In this document: in pieces, positions 12,023 through 23,469 of the stretch
Numbering within the stretch: the stretch's first letter is position 1
How the letters are laid out: every line of letters starts with the position of its first letter
NCBI GenBank assembly: GCA_014898425.1
Contig: RCSZ01000021.1
Span: forward strand, 282,311-346,310
Source: Botryotinia globosa
Taxonomy: Eukaryota; Ascomycota; Leotiomycetes; Helotiales; Sclerotiniaceae
Length of the DNA stretch: 64,000 bases
Reading direction: 5' to 3'
Position numbers and translations under genes: made by a program
The notes under the pieces: generated by a model
Told to the model about the DNA's origin: nothing
Databases searched by the model: none
The model's input: the letters and a program-made list of their open reading frames with translations, nothing else

Positions 12023-14051
12023 TTAAACTCTAGCTTCCTCTCCCTTCTCCTTTCCATTAACATCTCGATCAATCTCTCCATTCCCATTCGTACTCGTGCT
12101 TCCTCCTTCCTCCTCATCCCTCGGAGCCTGCTGCGTGGGATAAACCGGCGCAAACTTACTCTTCGCCCTAAGCTTCTCTCCATACAAGTAAAAGCACACT
12201 GGAATCGGCACCAACACAAATGCTACACAACCCAACAATGTTCCCGCCCAATTGACTCCCATTGCCTTGAACATATATTGTGAAAACAACGGGAATCCCG
12301 CTCCTGCCAACGATCTCAACAATGTATTTGCCGCAATAGCCGATGCTGCAAACATAAGATATGCATCCACAAGATAATTCAAACTCTGCAAAAAGATTGC
12401 CAAAAGTCCAAATCCTGTAAGTAAACCCGAAAGCGTGGGAACGATCCAATGAATATCAGCTCTATACCCCGACCAACCGAACCAAAAGAGTCCTGCCGCG
12501 AAACTCACTCCTCCAATAATCACCGGTGGAAGACGCCATTCAGGAACTGGAATACCGTTGTTTGCTGCTAGCTTACGATTGTAAGATGGTTGAGTAAGAA
12601 CGACGTAGACACCTGCGATTAACATTCCAATGATCATACCGAAATATGGAAGACCACCTACGCCACCTGTGAAACCGTGGATTTGTTGGAAGACGATTGG
12701 ATAGGCTGTGAGGAAGAGGTAAAGAAGACCGTAGATGAAAGCCATATAAATCGATAGAAGAAGAACGATAGGTTCTGATGCTAAAAGTCTAAGAGGACGA
12801 GAGAAATTCTTGGTGACCAATTCACGGAAATCAATCTCGATTTCTTCTTGTTTGGCGTGAATACCCCAATTTTTGGTTCTTCTTCTGAGTTCGGCTGCTT
12901 TTTCGATCAAGATGACAGGTGGGTAGGTTTCGGAAAGGAAGAAGAGATCTAGGATGAATGCTGCAAAACCCATGATAGCAGTCAACCATTCAGTCCAACG
13001 CCAGCCGAGATGAGATTCAACGATAAATCCACCAATGAAAGGTGCTAGAAGAGGTCCAGTGAAAACCGTCATCGAGAATACGGTGATAGCAAGTCCTCTC
13101 GTTTTATTATCGAACATGTCTGAGAAAACAGCTGCAACAACTGCTAAAGGAGCTGCACCAAACATACCTATTCATCTAGTGATTAGCCTTTGCCTATGCG
13201 AAATCTCGAAGCGAGAAAATAATGGTATACATACCACCCCAAAATCTACAGATCAAAACTGTTTGTAAATCTTTCGCCGCCGCGACCGCAATCTGAAAAA
13301 TCGAAAATCCAAACATAGAGAGAACAATTGGTAATCTTCTTCCCTTCAATTCCGACAAAGGAGCCCATAATATTGGTCCAAAAGCAAATCCTAGAACATA
13401 GAACGAGAGTCCTAACAATCCTACTTCTGTGGAAACATTGAATTCCGCTGCCACAACTCTGGTTGCTGTTGAGAAGATACTCGATGTAAACGATGATACT
13501 AATGTTGTATAAGCCAACATTACTGCCGTAACAAACCTATTACGATTGATTAGCTTCACTTTGATTGGAGAAGTAGGAAAACTCTTGGGAACTCACTTCT
13601 TTTTCATGGGCCAATTGACAGCATGAAGCGGATCATCTGGTCCATCAAATTCTACCACGTATTCCTCCCGAGCCGGTAGCAGTGGAGGATACTCCTTCCC
13701 CAAGCCCATCAATGGTAATGGTTTCTCCTTTGTACTAAATATCCTGGTAAGTCTACTACTCCTTCCCGTCGCAGTTCTTCCCACCGTCCCCGTGTGCTGC
13801 GAGCGCGCAGTTTGAATGCGAGATATAACAGTTGGGTGTCGTTCTAGATCAGCTTGTGTGGGAGCTCGAGAAACTGTAGGACGTATTGAGGCATCGGATG
13901 AAGTCGTCGAGATGGAGGATGCAGTGGGTATACGTTCTATTTCGTGGGAGGGATGGCGGGGTAGAGGGGAATGGATGGGAGACTCGACGGAATAACGTTC
14001 TGGAGAGGCATCACGCTCGGCGCGTATTATTTCTCGATCTGCCTCATTCAT
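12023..14051 (-). CDS. MFS transporter, DHA1 multidrug/polyamine type
   Basis: Plasma-membrane drug:proton antiporter-type permease. CDS is complement(join(12023..13167, 13235..13536, 13597..14051)), 633 residues. Introns are 60 and 67 bases (GTGAGT and GTATGT donors, CTAAT branch sites, TAG acceptors), and both joins restore the family reading, for example [18 protein letters not shown] and [15 protein letters not shown]. There is a hydrophilic cytosolic N-terminus of about 150 residues, and the VNWP motif sits just before TM1, as in fungal DHA1 proteins. About 12 membrane segments follow, with the loop 2-3 motif near LKGRRLPI (residues 215-222), a long central loop ([13 protein letters not shown]) and a charged C-terminal tail (EEEGG...EARV). 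Family assignment is firm; substrate unknown. Drug, fungicide or plant-compound efflux is only a family-level inference. Confidence 0.92.
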
Positions 14052-15100
14052 GGCTGCGATTGTAATGTTGTGGTTGTTCTCAATTGATTATCGTAGTTGT
14101 GTTTATACTCGTCCGAGTAGTTATCGATGTATAGGTATGGAGAGATAAGCTTATCAGACTTGGACTCGTCTAGACCTTGTTCTTTGACTTTGACAATGAC
14201 GATGATGATTTAATTAATTGTATGTTATGTATGGATGGATGATGAAAGAAAAAAGAAAACCTCAAAAGTTAAAAAAAAGAAAGGGATCATAAGATATTTA
14301 TTCTATTTACTCAATCTAAAAAACTTTTTACATGGAACATAAAATCTTTACTGCCGAAGCATAAAAACCTGTTATATGACAAGATATCCATCTTAGCTGA
14401 GCTTGGTAAGGGGAAAAAAGAAGATTAGCATGGCAGAAGTTAGAACCTTCTTTCCGAAAAAGTTCCCACCCCGATCTACCTAGGCAAAGTTTTAAACTCC
14501 ATCTCCATGCTCCGTAAAACGACCATGGACGAACTCCATAGTCGGGCAAAACTGGGAGAGTGATACCGATTTTAATTTTATGCCGTTGAATGTGAGATCC
14601 ACTCATACGGGTGGATTAGATTATAGTAATAAGTACAGTATCTATCCATTTTTGACATCAATTCAATAATTCGATAATTTGACAATGTAACAAATTACAA
14701 TGTAACAATTTAACAGTTTTACAGCCATCTAGATTCTAGAAGTTCCATCTAATCGTACTCTTCAATCTGTAGCTAGACTCATGAACCCTTAAATCCATTT
14801 CGATTTTAATCTCCTATTGGCCAACTCGCCAAATTTCGTGCGTATGGAGCTAAGCTACTGTATAAATTCTATGTATGTATATCACTTTGACAGCACGTTT
14901 AATAAGCTCTTGTTCATGAATGTTCTTCTGCAGTATGCTTACAAAATCCGTATATGCTTTTAGACTAACATCATGTATACTAGATTTATCACCATTGCAC
15001 TCGCGTTTGTCTTCTTAAGATGGAAGGGTTTAGATATCGGATAATATACATCGGCTAATAGACAGATGAGAACTACACAAGTTGATACTCGCAATCTCTA
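14052..15100. other. MFS gene upstream region
   Basis: 5' side of the minus-strand MFS gene. No gene recognised. Contains AT-rich stretches (14210-14330) and an ATGTAACAAATTACAATGTAACA near-duplication at about 14685-14710. Confidence 0.4.
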
Positions 15101-17892
15101 ATTGCAATCCTCATTCAACCCTTGAATCTCTCATCATCATCATCATCATCATCATTATCATCATCCAATCTTCACTCACAATCATGCCATTTCTCATTCA
15201 TCTTTCCTCCTTTTCGCTCTCATTTAGTAAGCCTCCTATGTACATCTCCTCTCACTGAACTCACACACCACCATCACCATCACCATTCTACCCCTAGCCT
15301 ACGTCTAACACACATCCATAGACCTTAACACCGGTCCGCAACCTACAATGTCCGCTCCGACTCCCGGTCGAGTATCACAAACACACAAAGACAATGCAAA
15401 CAGAAAACAGAAAACTCAAAACTCAAAACTCAGCCCCAACCCTTACCTCAGCTTACGTCCTTACCGTTACCTCGACCACACTTTGTCAGACTACAATTCA
15501 TCAAATCCCGCCCAGTCGGCTATCGGCATTTACACACACCCAAATATTCCCACCCAACCCGCCTAAACCCATGAGCCGATCACTGATCAAATAAATAACC
15601 ACACCGCAATAAATTCCAAACCTCCAAGCCCCCATGTCATGTAGCGGGACCTCCGTATTTTCAAAAAGTTATGCAAGAACCCTTGTTTTGATTACCAATG
15701 CATCGACTTTGAATTCCGAGCACTTCGTACAGTATTCCGTGGTCACTATGTCATCACTCTCAGATTTGCTTTCTACTCCATGATCTCCATCTCTGTACAT
15801 ACTCCGTCCCAAAATCCAAAAAATGCCGAAATGCATAGTTTCTATGAAAAGTAAAAAGTGAAAATGAGAAATGACATAAGAGGCGTTGTAAGTTGTAACC
15901 TTAATACCCATCCATATCCACCACACCTTCAAACTCGATAAACCTATCTATTCCCATCCACATCTCCATTATATCCTACAGATACCAAAACTAACATATC
16001 TAGATACATACTATACTCAGCACGTCTCGAATCTTCCATCCCATCCCATTCTCGTCCTTCCAAGCGCTCGTTTCCTTTCCTTTCCTTTCCTTTCCTTTCC
16101 TCCCACTTCCACCCATTTTCACAATCCAACCCAAATCCGAAGATCCCCGCTCACCCACGGATACCATCGGCATTCCATTCCATTCCATTCCATCCATTCC
16201 TCTGCTCCTCCCCTTCAACAAACAACAAACAACGACAATAAAAATAGCTCAAACCAAAGACCAAATACCAAATCAAATCAAAATCAGATCCAAAAACAAG
16301 AATTAGAGCGAATTCAAGAGGGAAAATACACCTATGTTTATATTTAAACATATACTTAAATATACACATATACACATAAAATACAACATACAACACCAAT
16401 CTAAACCCCATCACTCAGCCACTCAGCCACTCGCTCGCTACTCCTCTCTCCCCCTTTCTCCTCTCTTATTCATTCCCATCTCTCTCCTTCACTCCGCCCC
16501 CTCGCCCCCAAAACGAAAATACTAATTCCAACCCCAACCCCAAAGTAAAAATTAGTAGAGAGACAGAGTTGGAGAAAACCTCTATATATCTATCTATCTA
16601 CCTACCTATTAAAATTCTCTCGCTACCCCCCTGCCCCTTCTGCCCTCTTCCTCGCCTCCCTCTATGTTCCCTAAAAGAAAATATAAATTCTAATTCTAAA
16701 TCAACTCGTCAAAATACTTAATTTATTCAGATTCAATTCCAATTCCAACTCTAGTTTTAGAGAATAAACCCCCCCCCCCCCCCAAAAAAACATACAAGTA
16801 ACTATCCACCTAAATTCACTCGCTACTTCTTCTCTTTCTCTCTCTTTTATTACCCCCTCTTCCTTTTATACGCCTTCTCCCCTTTCGCGCTAAGAACATC
16901 ATATCCAACTACAACTTCAACTTCAACTTCAAATATAATTCCAATTCTAATATCAATTCTAACTCTCAGAAAACCTATTTCCAATTTCCAATACTAGTTT
17001 TAGCAGAGAGAGAGTGAGGGAAAATTGGGGAGAAAAAAATTAATTAATTTTTGAAAAAAAATCCTATTTATTTATTAATTCCCTTATTCATTCCACTCGT
17101 TATTTCTAAATCTCCTTTTTCTCCTCTCTCTTCCGCCTCTTTTTTACTTCATTCTCCCCTCGAAATAAAACTTTAATTTTAACTCTCATTCTAATTCTAT
17201 CTCTCAAAATCAAAATTAAAATAAAAACTAATTATTTATTTATTCATCTATTCAAATTAAAAATATATAATATATATAAAAAATAATTATAACTTTTACA
17301 GACATTAATTAAATTATATATAATTTAAAAATACAATTTATTAATATGATTCATATAAGTCTATAAAGTTTTATAAATACTCTTTAAAATAAGAAAGTTA
17401 TTAAAGATTGTAATAAAAAACACAGTAATTTAAATTATTGAATTTCTATGCTTGAAACCTTAAAATAAGTGACATTACTTTTTCAAAAGAAGTAATTTTT
17501 ATGAATTTTTAGTTTAAAATTTAATATCTTTTCTAATTCTCTATAAAATTGTTAAAATAAATATTATTCGAAAACTTTTTTTATTCAATTAATTATCAAA
17601 TTTGCAAAATCAAAATATATTGATTTATTAAATTATTAGTAATAAAAGAATTGATTAAAAGAAAAAAGTATTTTTTTAATTCAATTCAATAATTTTGCTA
17701 GCTTTTAATTTATTCGATTTGATTTCGATTTTTTTTAATAATTTAATGTATTATAAATATTATTGTAATATATAATATAAATCAATTTCAGCTTATTTAG
17801 TATAAATTTATAGAAGTTATATTCAATTCTAATATATCCTATATATCTTTAATGATTTCGCCGAATATCTATTTACATAATCTCTATACTTA
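15101..17892. other. Pyrimidine-rich gene-free DNA with simple repeats
   Basis: No gene supported. Plus strand strongly biased to C, T and A. Microsatellites include CAT runs (about 15133-15162), TTTCC repeats (about 16071-16102), ATTCC repeats (about 16171-16192) and a run of 15 C (16769-16783). From about 17020 it changes to very AT-rich DNA resembling RIP-mutated sequence. Confidence 0.5.
16769..16783 (+). repeat. Poly-C run (15)
   Basis: Fifteen consecutive C followed by seven A. This is a length-variable homopolymer, so the exact count may be unreliable in an assembly. Confidence 0.9.
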
Positions 17893-18281
17893 GGGCTCAT
17901 TCGGATCGTTTTTTTAATTTATTATCAAAATGAATTTGATAGATCTGTTAATTAATAGTTTAATCTATATTTTGTATATTTTATTAATATTGAATTTTAG
18001 ATTAATAAATTTACAAAATGTAAAGTAATATATATTAATGAAATACTAATTAAAGTTTTATTATAGATTTGATAAAATTATTATATAAATTTTTAAATTT
18101 GTTGATTAATAAAATATAACTTTTTATAGCTCAATATTAATACTCGATAAGTTTATATTGATAATATATATTAATAATAAAATTCAAAATAATTTTGTAG
18201 ATTATATTAGTATTCAGTAAGTACTTATTTAGACTATATTTATTATCAACATCGCCTAAAAAAATCGATCCAAACGGGCCC
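17893..18281. mobile_element. PIF/Harbinger (Tourist)-like MITE, 389 bases
   Basis: The left end reads GGGCTCATTCGGATCGTTTT. The right end on the other strand reads GGGCCCGTTTGGATCGATTT. Both are directly flanked by TTA (17890-17892 and 18282-18284). The combination of 3-base TTA target duplication and GGGCCC-GTTTGG ends is the hallmark of PIF/Harbinger elements and their Tourist MITEs. The interior is extremely AT-rich and has no transposase, so it is a non-autonomous and RIP-like copy. Confidence 0.82.
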
Positions 18282-18540
18282 TTATCTTCCATCTATTCAA
18301 TCTCCCCTCTCCCCTCATTTCCTCATTTCCTCTCCCCCCCTCTCCCTCTCTCCTCCTCCTCTTCTCTCCCCTCTTCCCTAAAAACAACCTCCAAACAACA
18401 AACAACAACTCTAATTCTAACTCCAACTCTACCCCCTAAAACCAAAAAGTCTCCTCTCTCTCCTCTATCTTCTCTACTTTATTCTCTCCTCAAAGCAAAG
18501 CTTTAATTTTAATTTTAGTTCTAATTTTGATTCAATTATA

Positions 18541-18820
18541 AGATAAGAATTAATAGGCTGAAAAATAGTAAGAAAATAAGAAAATAAGAGAGTAAGAGAG
18601 TAAAAGAATAAAAGAATAAGAAAGTAAAAAAATAAGAGTTTAAGAAAAAAAAAGAATAAAAAAAAGAATAAAAAAAAGAATAAAAAAAGAATAAAAAAAA
18701 GAATAAAATCAAAGAGTAAAAGAGTAAGAGAGTAAGAGAGTAAGAGAGTAAAAGAGTAAAAGAGTAAAAGAGTAAAAGAGTAAAAGAGTAAAAGAGCAAG
18801 AGAGTAAGAGAGTAAGAAAG
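18541..18820 (+). repeat. Purine-only tandem array (GAGTAAAA/GAGTAAGA type)
   Basis: About 280 bases composed almost only of A, G and scattered T in units such as GAGTAAAA, GAGTAAGA and AAAAAGAATAA. This is a decayed microsatellite with strong strand asymmetry. Confidence 0.8.
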
Positions 18821-18980
18821 AAAGAAAAATTCTATCTACCTACCCACCTATCAAAATCCTCTTACTACTCTTCCTCTCACTCCTTCTAAGTTCTATTCCT
18901 TCTTTTCCCTTTCTATTCCCTCTCTATTCCCCCTTCCCTCTCCCTTCTTCTAAATTCTCTCTCTCCTTTCTCATTTCCTC

Positions 18981-19080
18981 TCTCATATCCTCTCATATCC
19001 TCTCATATCCTCTCATATCCTCTCCCCTCATCCTCTCCCCTCATCCTCTCCCCTCATCCTCTCCCCTCATCCTCTCCCTT
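18981..19080 (+). repeat. Tandem repeats TCTCATATCC then CCCTCATCCTCTC
   Basis: Four copies of the 10-base unit TCTCATATCC are followed directly by about four copies of a 14-base unit of CCCTCATCCTCTC type. Confidence 0.85.
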
Positions 19081-20290
19081 TTCCATTCTTCCTTCCTCCC
19101 ATCCCTTGCCCTCTTTCTAAATTCTCCCCCCTTCTGAATTCTCCCCTTCCCTCATCTCCTCCCTCCCTTATCTCTTTTCTCATTCTCCCTAATCTCATCT
19201 CCTCCCCTCCCCCTTTCCCCCCAAAACCCCAATCAAAACCCCAACTCCAATCTCTACACTATATCACTATCCATATCACCACACCACACTATAATATACC
19301 ATACCACACCATAATATACCACACTATATCCCATATCCCACCTATCTCAATCATCTATCTCAATTACCTACCTCAACCACCTATCTCAACCACCTATCTC
19401 AACCACCTATCTCAACCATCTATCTAAATCAAATACTAAATACTAAGCACTAAGCACTAAGTACTAAGCACAAAGCTATTCATAAGATAAATAGAACTAG
19501 AATAGAATTAGACTAAATCAGATCAAATTAGATCAAACCAGATCAGAACAACTAGAATCAGAGCCGAGCCAGAGCTCAATAACTCCTTACCATTTATACT
19601 ATATCATATATCATCCCATCACATCCCACCACACAACTTACAACCAAAACCATTACAACAATCCAAATTATTTGAACTACCTAGGTAGGTAAATTTAAAA
19701 TTTCTCTCATCTACATTAATAACTTGGTACTTCATACTCAGTATTGTGTCTTGGGCTACACTACACTATAATAGACATACCAATTACCATTCCTTGTGTT
19801 GCATTGGTATCATATCATGCCATTGTATTTCCCATGATTTCCTTTCCAATGTCTTTCTACTTCCTTCCTCTCCCTTCATACACCTTCATGTAATGTCAAT
19901 CCACCAACTTCCCTCTCAGGTCTCAAATCAGATGCCAAGTTTAAACAACGCCCCTATAACAACACGCCATGGAATCTTCTATATATCAACATGGCGCGCT
20001 TTCATCGCCACGCGAAAACCACAAGAAACGCTCATGTCAATAACCATGCAACCGCATCAATGAAACAAACATGCCCAATTCCTAACAACTCCTTGCTTGA
20101 ATATAATAACAAACACCATATGCGCCTTCCATGTCAAATTAACATGGTAAAATCGTGTACATGTTGAGAACGAAGTTCAACAATACATTTCCTGCATCGC
20201 TCCTTCAAGACGTGATGATGAAAAATTTCAAAAATTGTCATCATGCTTCGGAAATGCAACTCCCATTCCCCATCGTGATATCATATCTTT

Positions 20291-23200
20291 TCATGTCTCC
20301 AAATCAGAATGTTCGTCTACATTCTCCTCGACCGTTTCATCTACCTCTGCTACCTCTTCCACAGCAGGGTCATTCACTTCCTCAAAATCCGCATCTGCTT
20401 GCGTCATTCCATTTTGACGTTCCCAAACTTCTCTTCTGATTCGTTCATCTTTTGCAACTCTTTGCCTTTCAACTTCCTCGAAACCTCCAGACTTCTTCAA
20501 TTTTCCTGATTCAACAAAAGAGGTCAATTCTTTTTGCAGAACATTGCCTCGGCGACCCTCAAGTTCCTTTTGTCGAAGTTTTTCGGCACGCTCAATGGCT
20601 TCAAGACGATTCTCGTGATTTGGTTGCAAGGCACGAACTTCATCAAGAACACCTTCCTTTGCCGCGGCAGGATCAATTGGATCAATACGATTGAGTTTGG
20701 AAAGACTTCGACCGGTACCGATGTGACTTGGGGATCCATCCTTCAATTGTTCCTTAGTAGCTTGTTCAACGAGTGCAAAGGTTTGTGCGGCCTTCTCCAA
20801 ATCATCTTGAAGATCTGCTGCAAGGTCTTCTTGCATTGTAATCTCTTCACGATCATTGCAAACGGTCTCCAATTCCTTCTCCCAGATCTTGGTCCAGATT
20901 GGTCTCTCACGTTTCAAGAAGTCTTGCATCCTCTTCAACTCTATTGTAGCTTGAGAAATATCCTTGGCAACAGTCTCCAATTGCTTAGGAAGAGGTCGTA
21001 CACCACGCTGTACGACATCTTTTCGTAGATCTTCAACAATATCTTGAAGATCATCCACTTGCGCAACCAACTTATCGGAATCTTCGCTGAGGTTCTTCTT
21101 TCCACCATTGACATAAGAACGTCCAGAATCACCATTGATGTCTGGAATGACAGCTTTAACAGCAACGCTTTTGACGGAGCTAGCCTTGGTGCGAATCAAA
21201 GCCATGGAACTTTGAATATCAGATTGGAAGCCAGAGTAAGTCTGCCTGAGTACTGCAAGATCTCGACGAAGGCTTTGAATTTCACTAAGTTGAGCTTGGC
21301 CATTGGCTTTCGATGGGCTGGTGTTGATGCCATTGGTGATACGTCCAGTGTCGATCATTGACATTCTTGAAGAACTAGGTGGCGCAGATGCGATTCGAGC
21401 CATTTCCTTCGCGGCATCTTGTTGGCGATCGGACACTCTTTGAATTGTAACTTGTTGATCATCCACTGCTGTTTTGACACTCTCGACCATCTTCTTCAAT
21501 CCTCCTAGACTATCATCAATGTGTCGCTTCACTTCATCTAGAACTTCAATATTTAGTACAAGTACAGAACGATCTTTGATATCTTGAAGATCTTCCAATT
21601 CATGACGAACACCAGATACCGGGTCTTGAATATAAATCTCGGGTAGATCAACACCATTGTTGTGGGTGTTCCAGGCAAACTTTTCAATGAAAGCCAGTTG
21701 CAGTCTTGCCATAGATAAATCCTTGTATCCATCAGCAAGGACAAACTTCTTAACCTTGGTCTTATATTGTAAGAAAATTGTTATCTCTTTATCAGGTGGA
21801 GGTGGAGAATCTTCGGGTGTAAATTGCCTAGCTTGGCTGCCATAAGAAGGACTTTCTCTTTTCGAAGGAGATCGCTTGTGTTGGGGGGCTTGGGGAGGTT
21901 CAGAAGTAGCCTTTTCTTCATCTTGATCTTGATTATCAAAGTTTGGAAGAACATCAGGAGGTGGCCCATTGAGAGTTGCACTTGGTCCATCATAATCATT
22001 AATGGACTGTCTTAACTTGTCTTCTGGGGTCTTGACTATAGGAATATCCTTCGAGGGTGGTTCTTCTGGCTGCTGAATTGATGACTCTTGACTATCTTCA
22101 GCAATCACACTTGGCTTTCGAACTGGGGATGTCTCATTCTGAATCAGACGAGAATTTGTTCGACCGAGACGTTGATCACGATTTTGAACTGCTCTCAGAG
22201 ACTCCCTGGCATCATTGCGTCCTCTGTTTGGAATTGGCGAGTTTTGTGGAACAGGCATCATTGGAACTCCATTTGGAGATGCCCCAACCAGCTTTGAGAT
22301 TTGATAAGCAGAATAACGTCTCGAGGCTCTTCTTTCCAAATCCCCCCCTTTTTGTAAAGCTACCAATGCAGCATTTGTCTTTGGCGGTGGCGGAGGTGGT
22401 GGAAAATTATCCACATTCAAAAGATCAGGATCATTTGGACGTGGCATTGGGATAGAGACTTCATCTCCAGGATACGGTGGAACAACAGGAATGCTTTGCA
22501 TGGTTTGGCTTGACAGTGTAGATTGATCTGAAGATACTGAACCTCGAGATGAGTCCCTCGGTGGTCCAGCAGCTCTTCTGCTTGATGATCCTGAAGCTGA
22601 AGACATCCTCGGAGGTATGTTAGAGTCGGCTGAAGATTGTCCTTTGCTTCCCCTATCATTTGCCACACCCGACTCCCCTTGAAAATTATTTTCCAACCCT
22701 TGATTCAGTAATGTAGTCAGCCCAGTGCTGTTGCTCGCAATGCTACTGAGGCTTCCATTTCTAGGTATGGTTTCTCCATTTTGTGATGCGCTATCTCTCC
22801 CTTGTTTTTGCCGCAGTTTTTGTTGCTTCCGCTTTAAACCATGAAGAAGGGTAATGATTATATCTCTAATTCGAGGCAGGTATTTCTCCAAGCTCTCGAC
22901 GCTTGCTTCTTGACTGAGCGTTGATTCGAGTATATGTCGGAGCAACTCTGGTACGTTCCCCAAATCCGAAGTATCAACATTTATTGCTGTAAATGCCCGA
23001 CAAGCAATATTGAACTCATATCCCAAGCGCACGTAAACATCCGAAACTTGTGCGTCTGTCGCTTGATGTCGAGACCATTGTGTGAGGGTTTCGAGAAGTT
23101 GTTTCGTGGCGACCAGAAGATGTGTTACGCTCTTTTCGATCTGAGATAATGGTGGGGGGTTTTGACCACTTTGACTACTACTGCTTGTCGTAGGTTGACC

Positions 23201-23469
23201 ACCCTATTCAGAAATGAAGACGTTAGCATGCATTCCCGCGGAACAGATCATTGTCGCATAAGGCGAATCAATTATATCAAGGGGCGCCAATCACTTACAT
23301 TTTGTCTTCTTCCGGAGTGATTGCTCTGAACAGACTTGGTCGAAGCCGTTGAATTCCTTGGCTGGGGACCTAAACTTGGAGAGATAGCCCTGGCGGATAT
23401 TGTCGGAGGTGGACCAGGGGAATCCGATGCTGGCGATCGTCTTTGAACGGGTCGTTGAGGTGCTTGCAT
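20291..23469 (-). CDS. bud6: Bud6/Aip3 actin-interacting, formin-activating polarity factor
   Basis: Fungal polarisome component that binds actin monomers and stimulates formin-driven actin cable assembly at growing tips and septa. CDS is complement(join(20291..23203, 23299..23469)), 1027 residues. The 95-base intron has GTAAGT, a CTAAC branch site and TAG, and joins GRRQN to GGQPTT in frame. Residues about 70-170 carry the conserved N-terminal region (QIEKSVTHLL, then VYVRLGYEFN). A disordered proline/serine-rich segment with a run of prolines follows. The AIP3 core starts near 528 (EITIFLQYKTKVKKFVL) and continues through LEDLQDIKDRSVLVLNIE. The rest is coiled coil, with a conserved basic stretch near the C-terminus (RQKELEGRRGNVLQKELTS) and a short acidic tail. 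Length is typical for filamentous fungi. Confidence 0.95.

Larger units (their letters stand above)
18285..20290. other. Low-complexity DNA downstream of BUD6
   Basis: No gene supported. Contains the purine repeat array at 18541-18820, TCTCATATCC and CCCTCATCCTCT tandem repeats at 18981-19080, ACCACCTATCTCA repeats near 19365-19430 and a CCTAGGTAGGTA motif at about 19681. BUD6 ends on its right edge. Confidence 0.5.

Noticed and set aside
11930..12283. Plus-strand frames over the 3' end of the MFS gene
   Set aside because: They overlap the verified minus-strand MFS coding sequence and have shadow-type composition.
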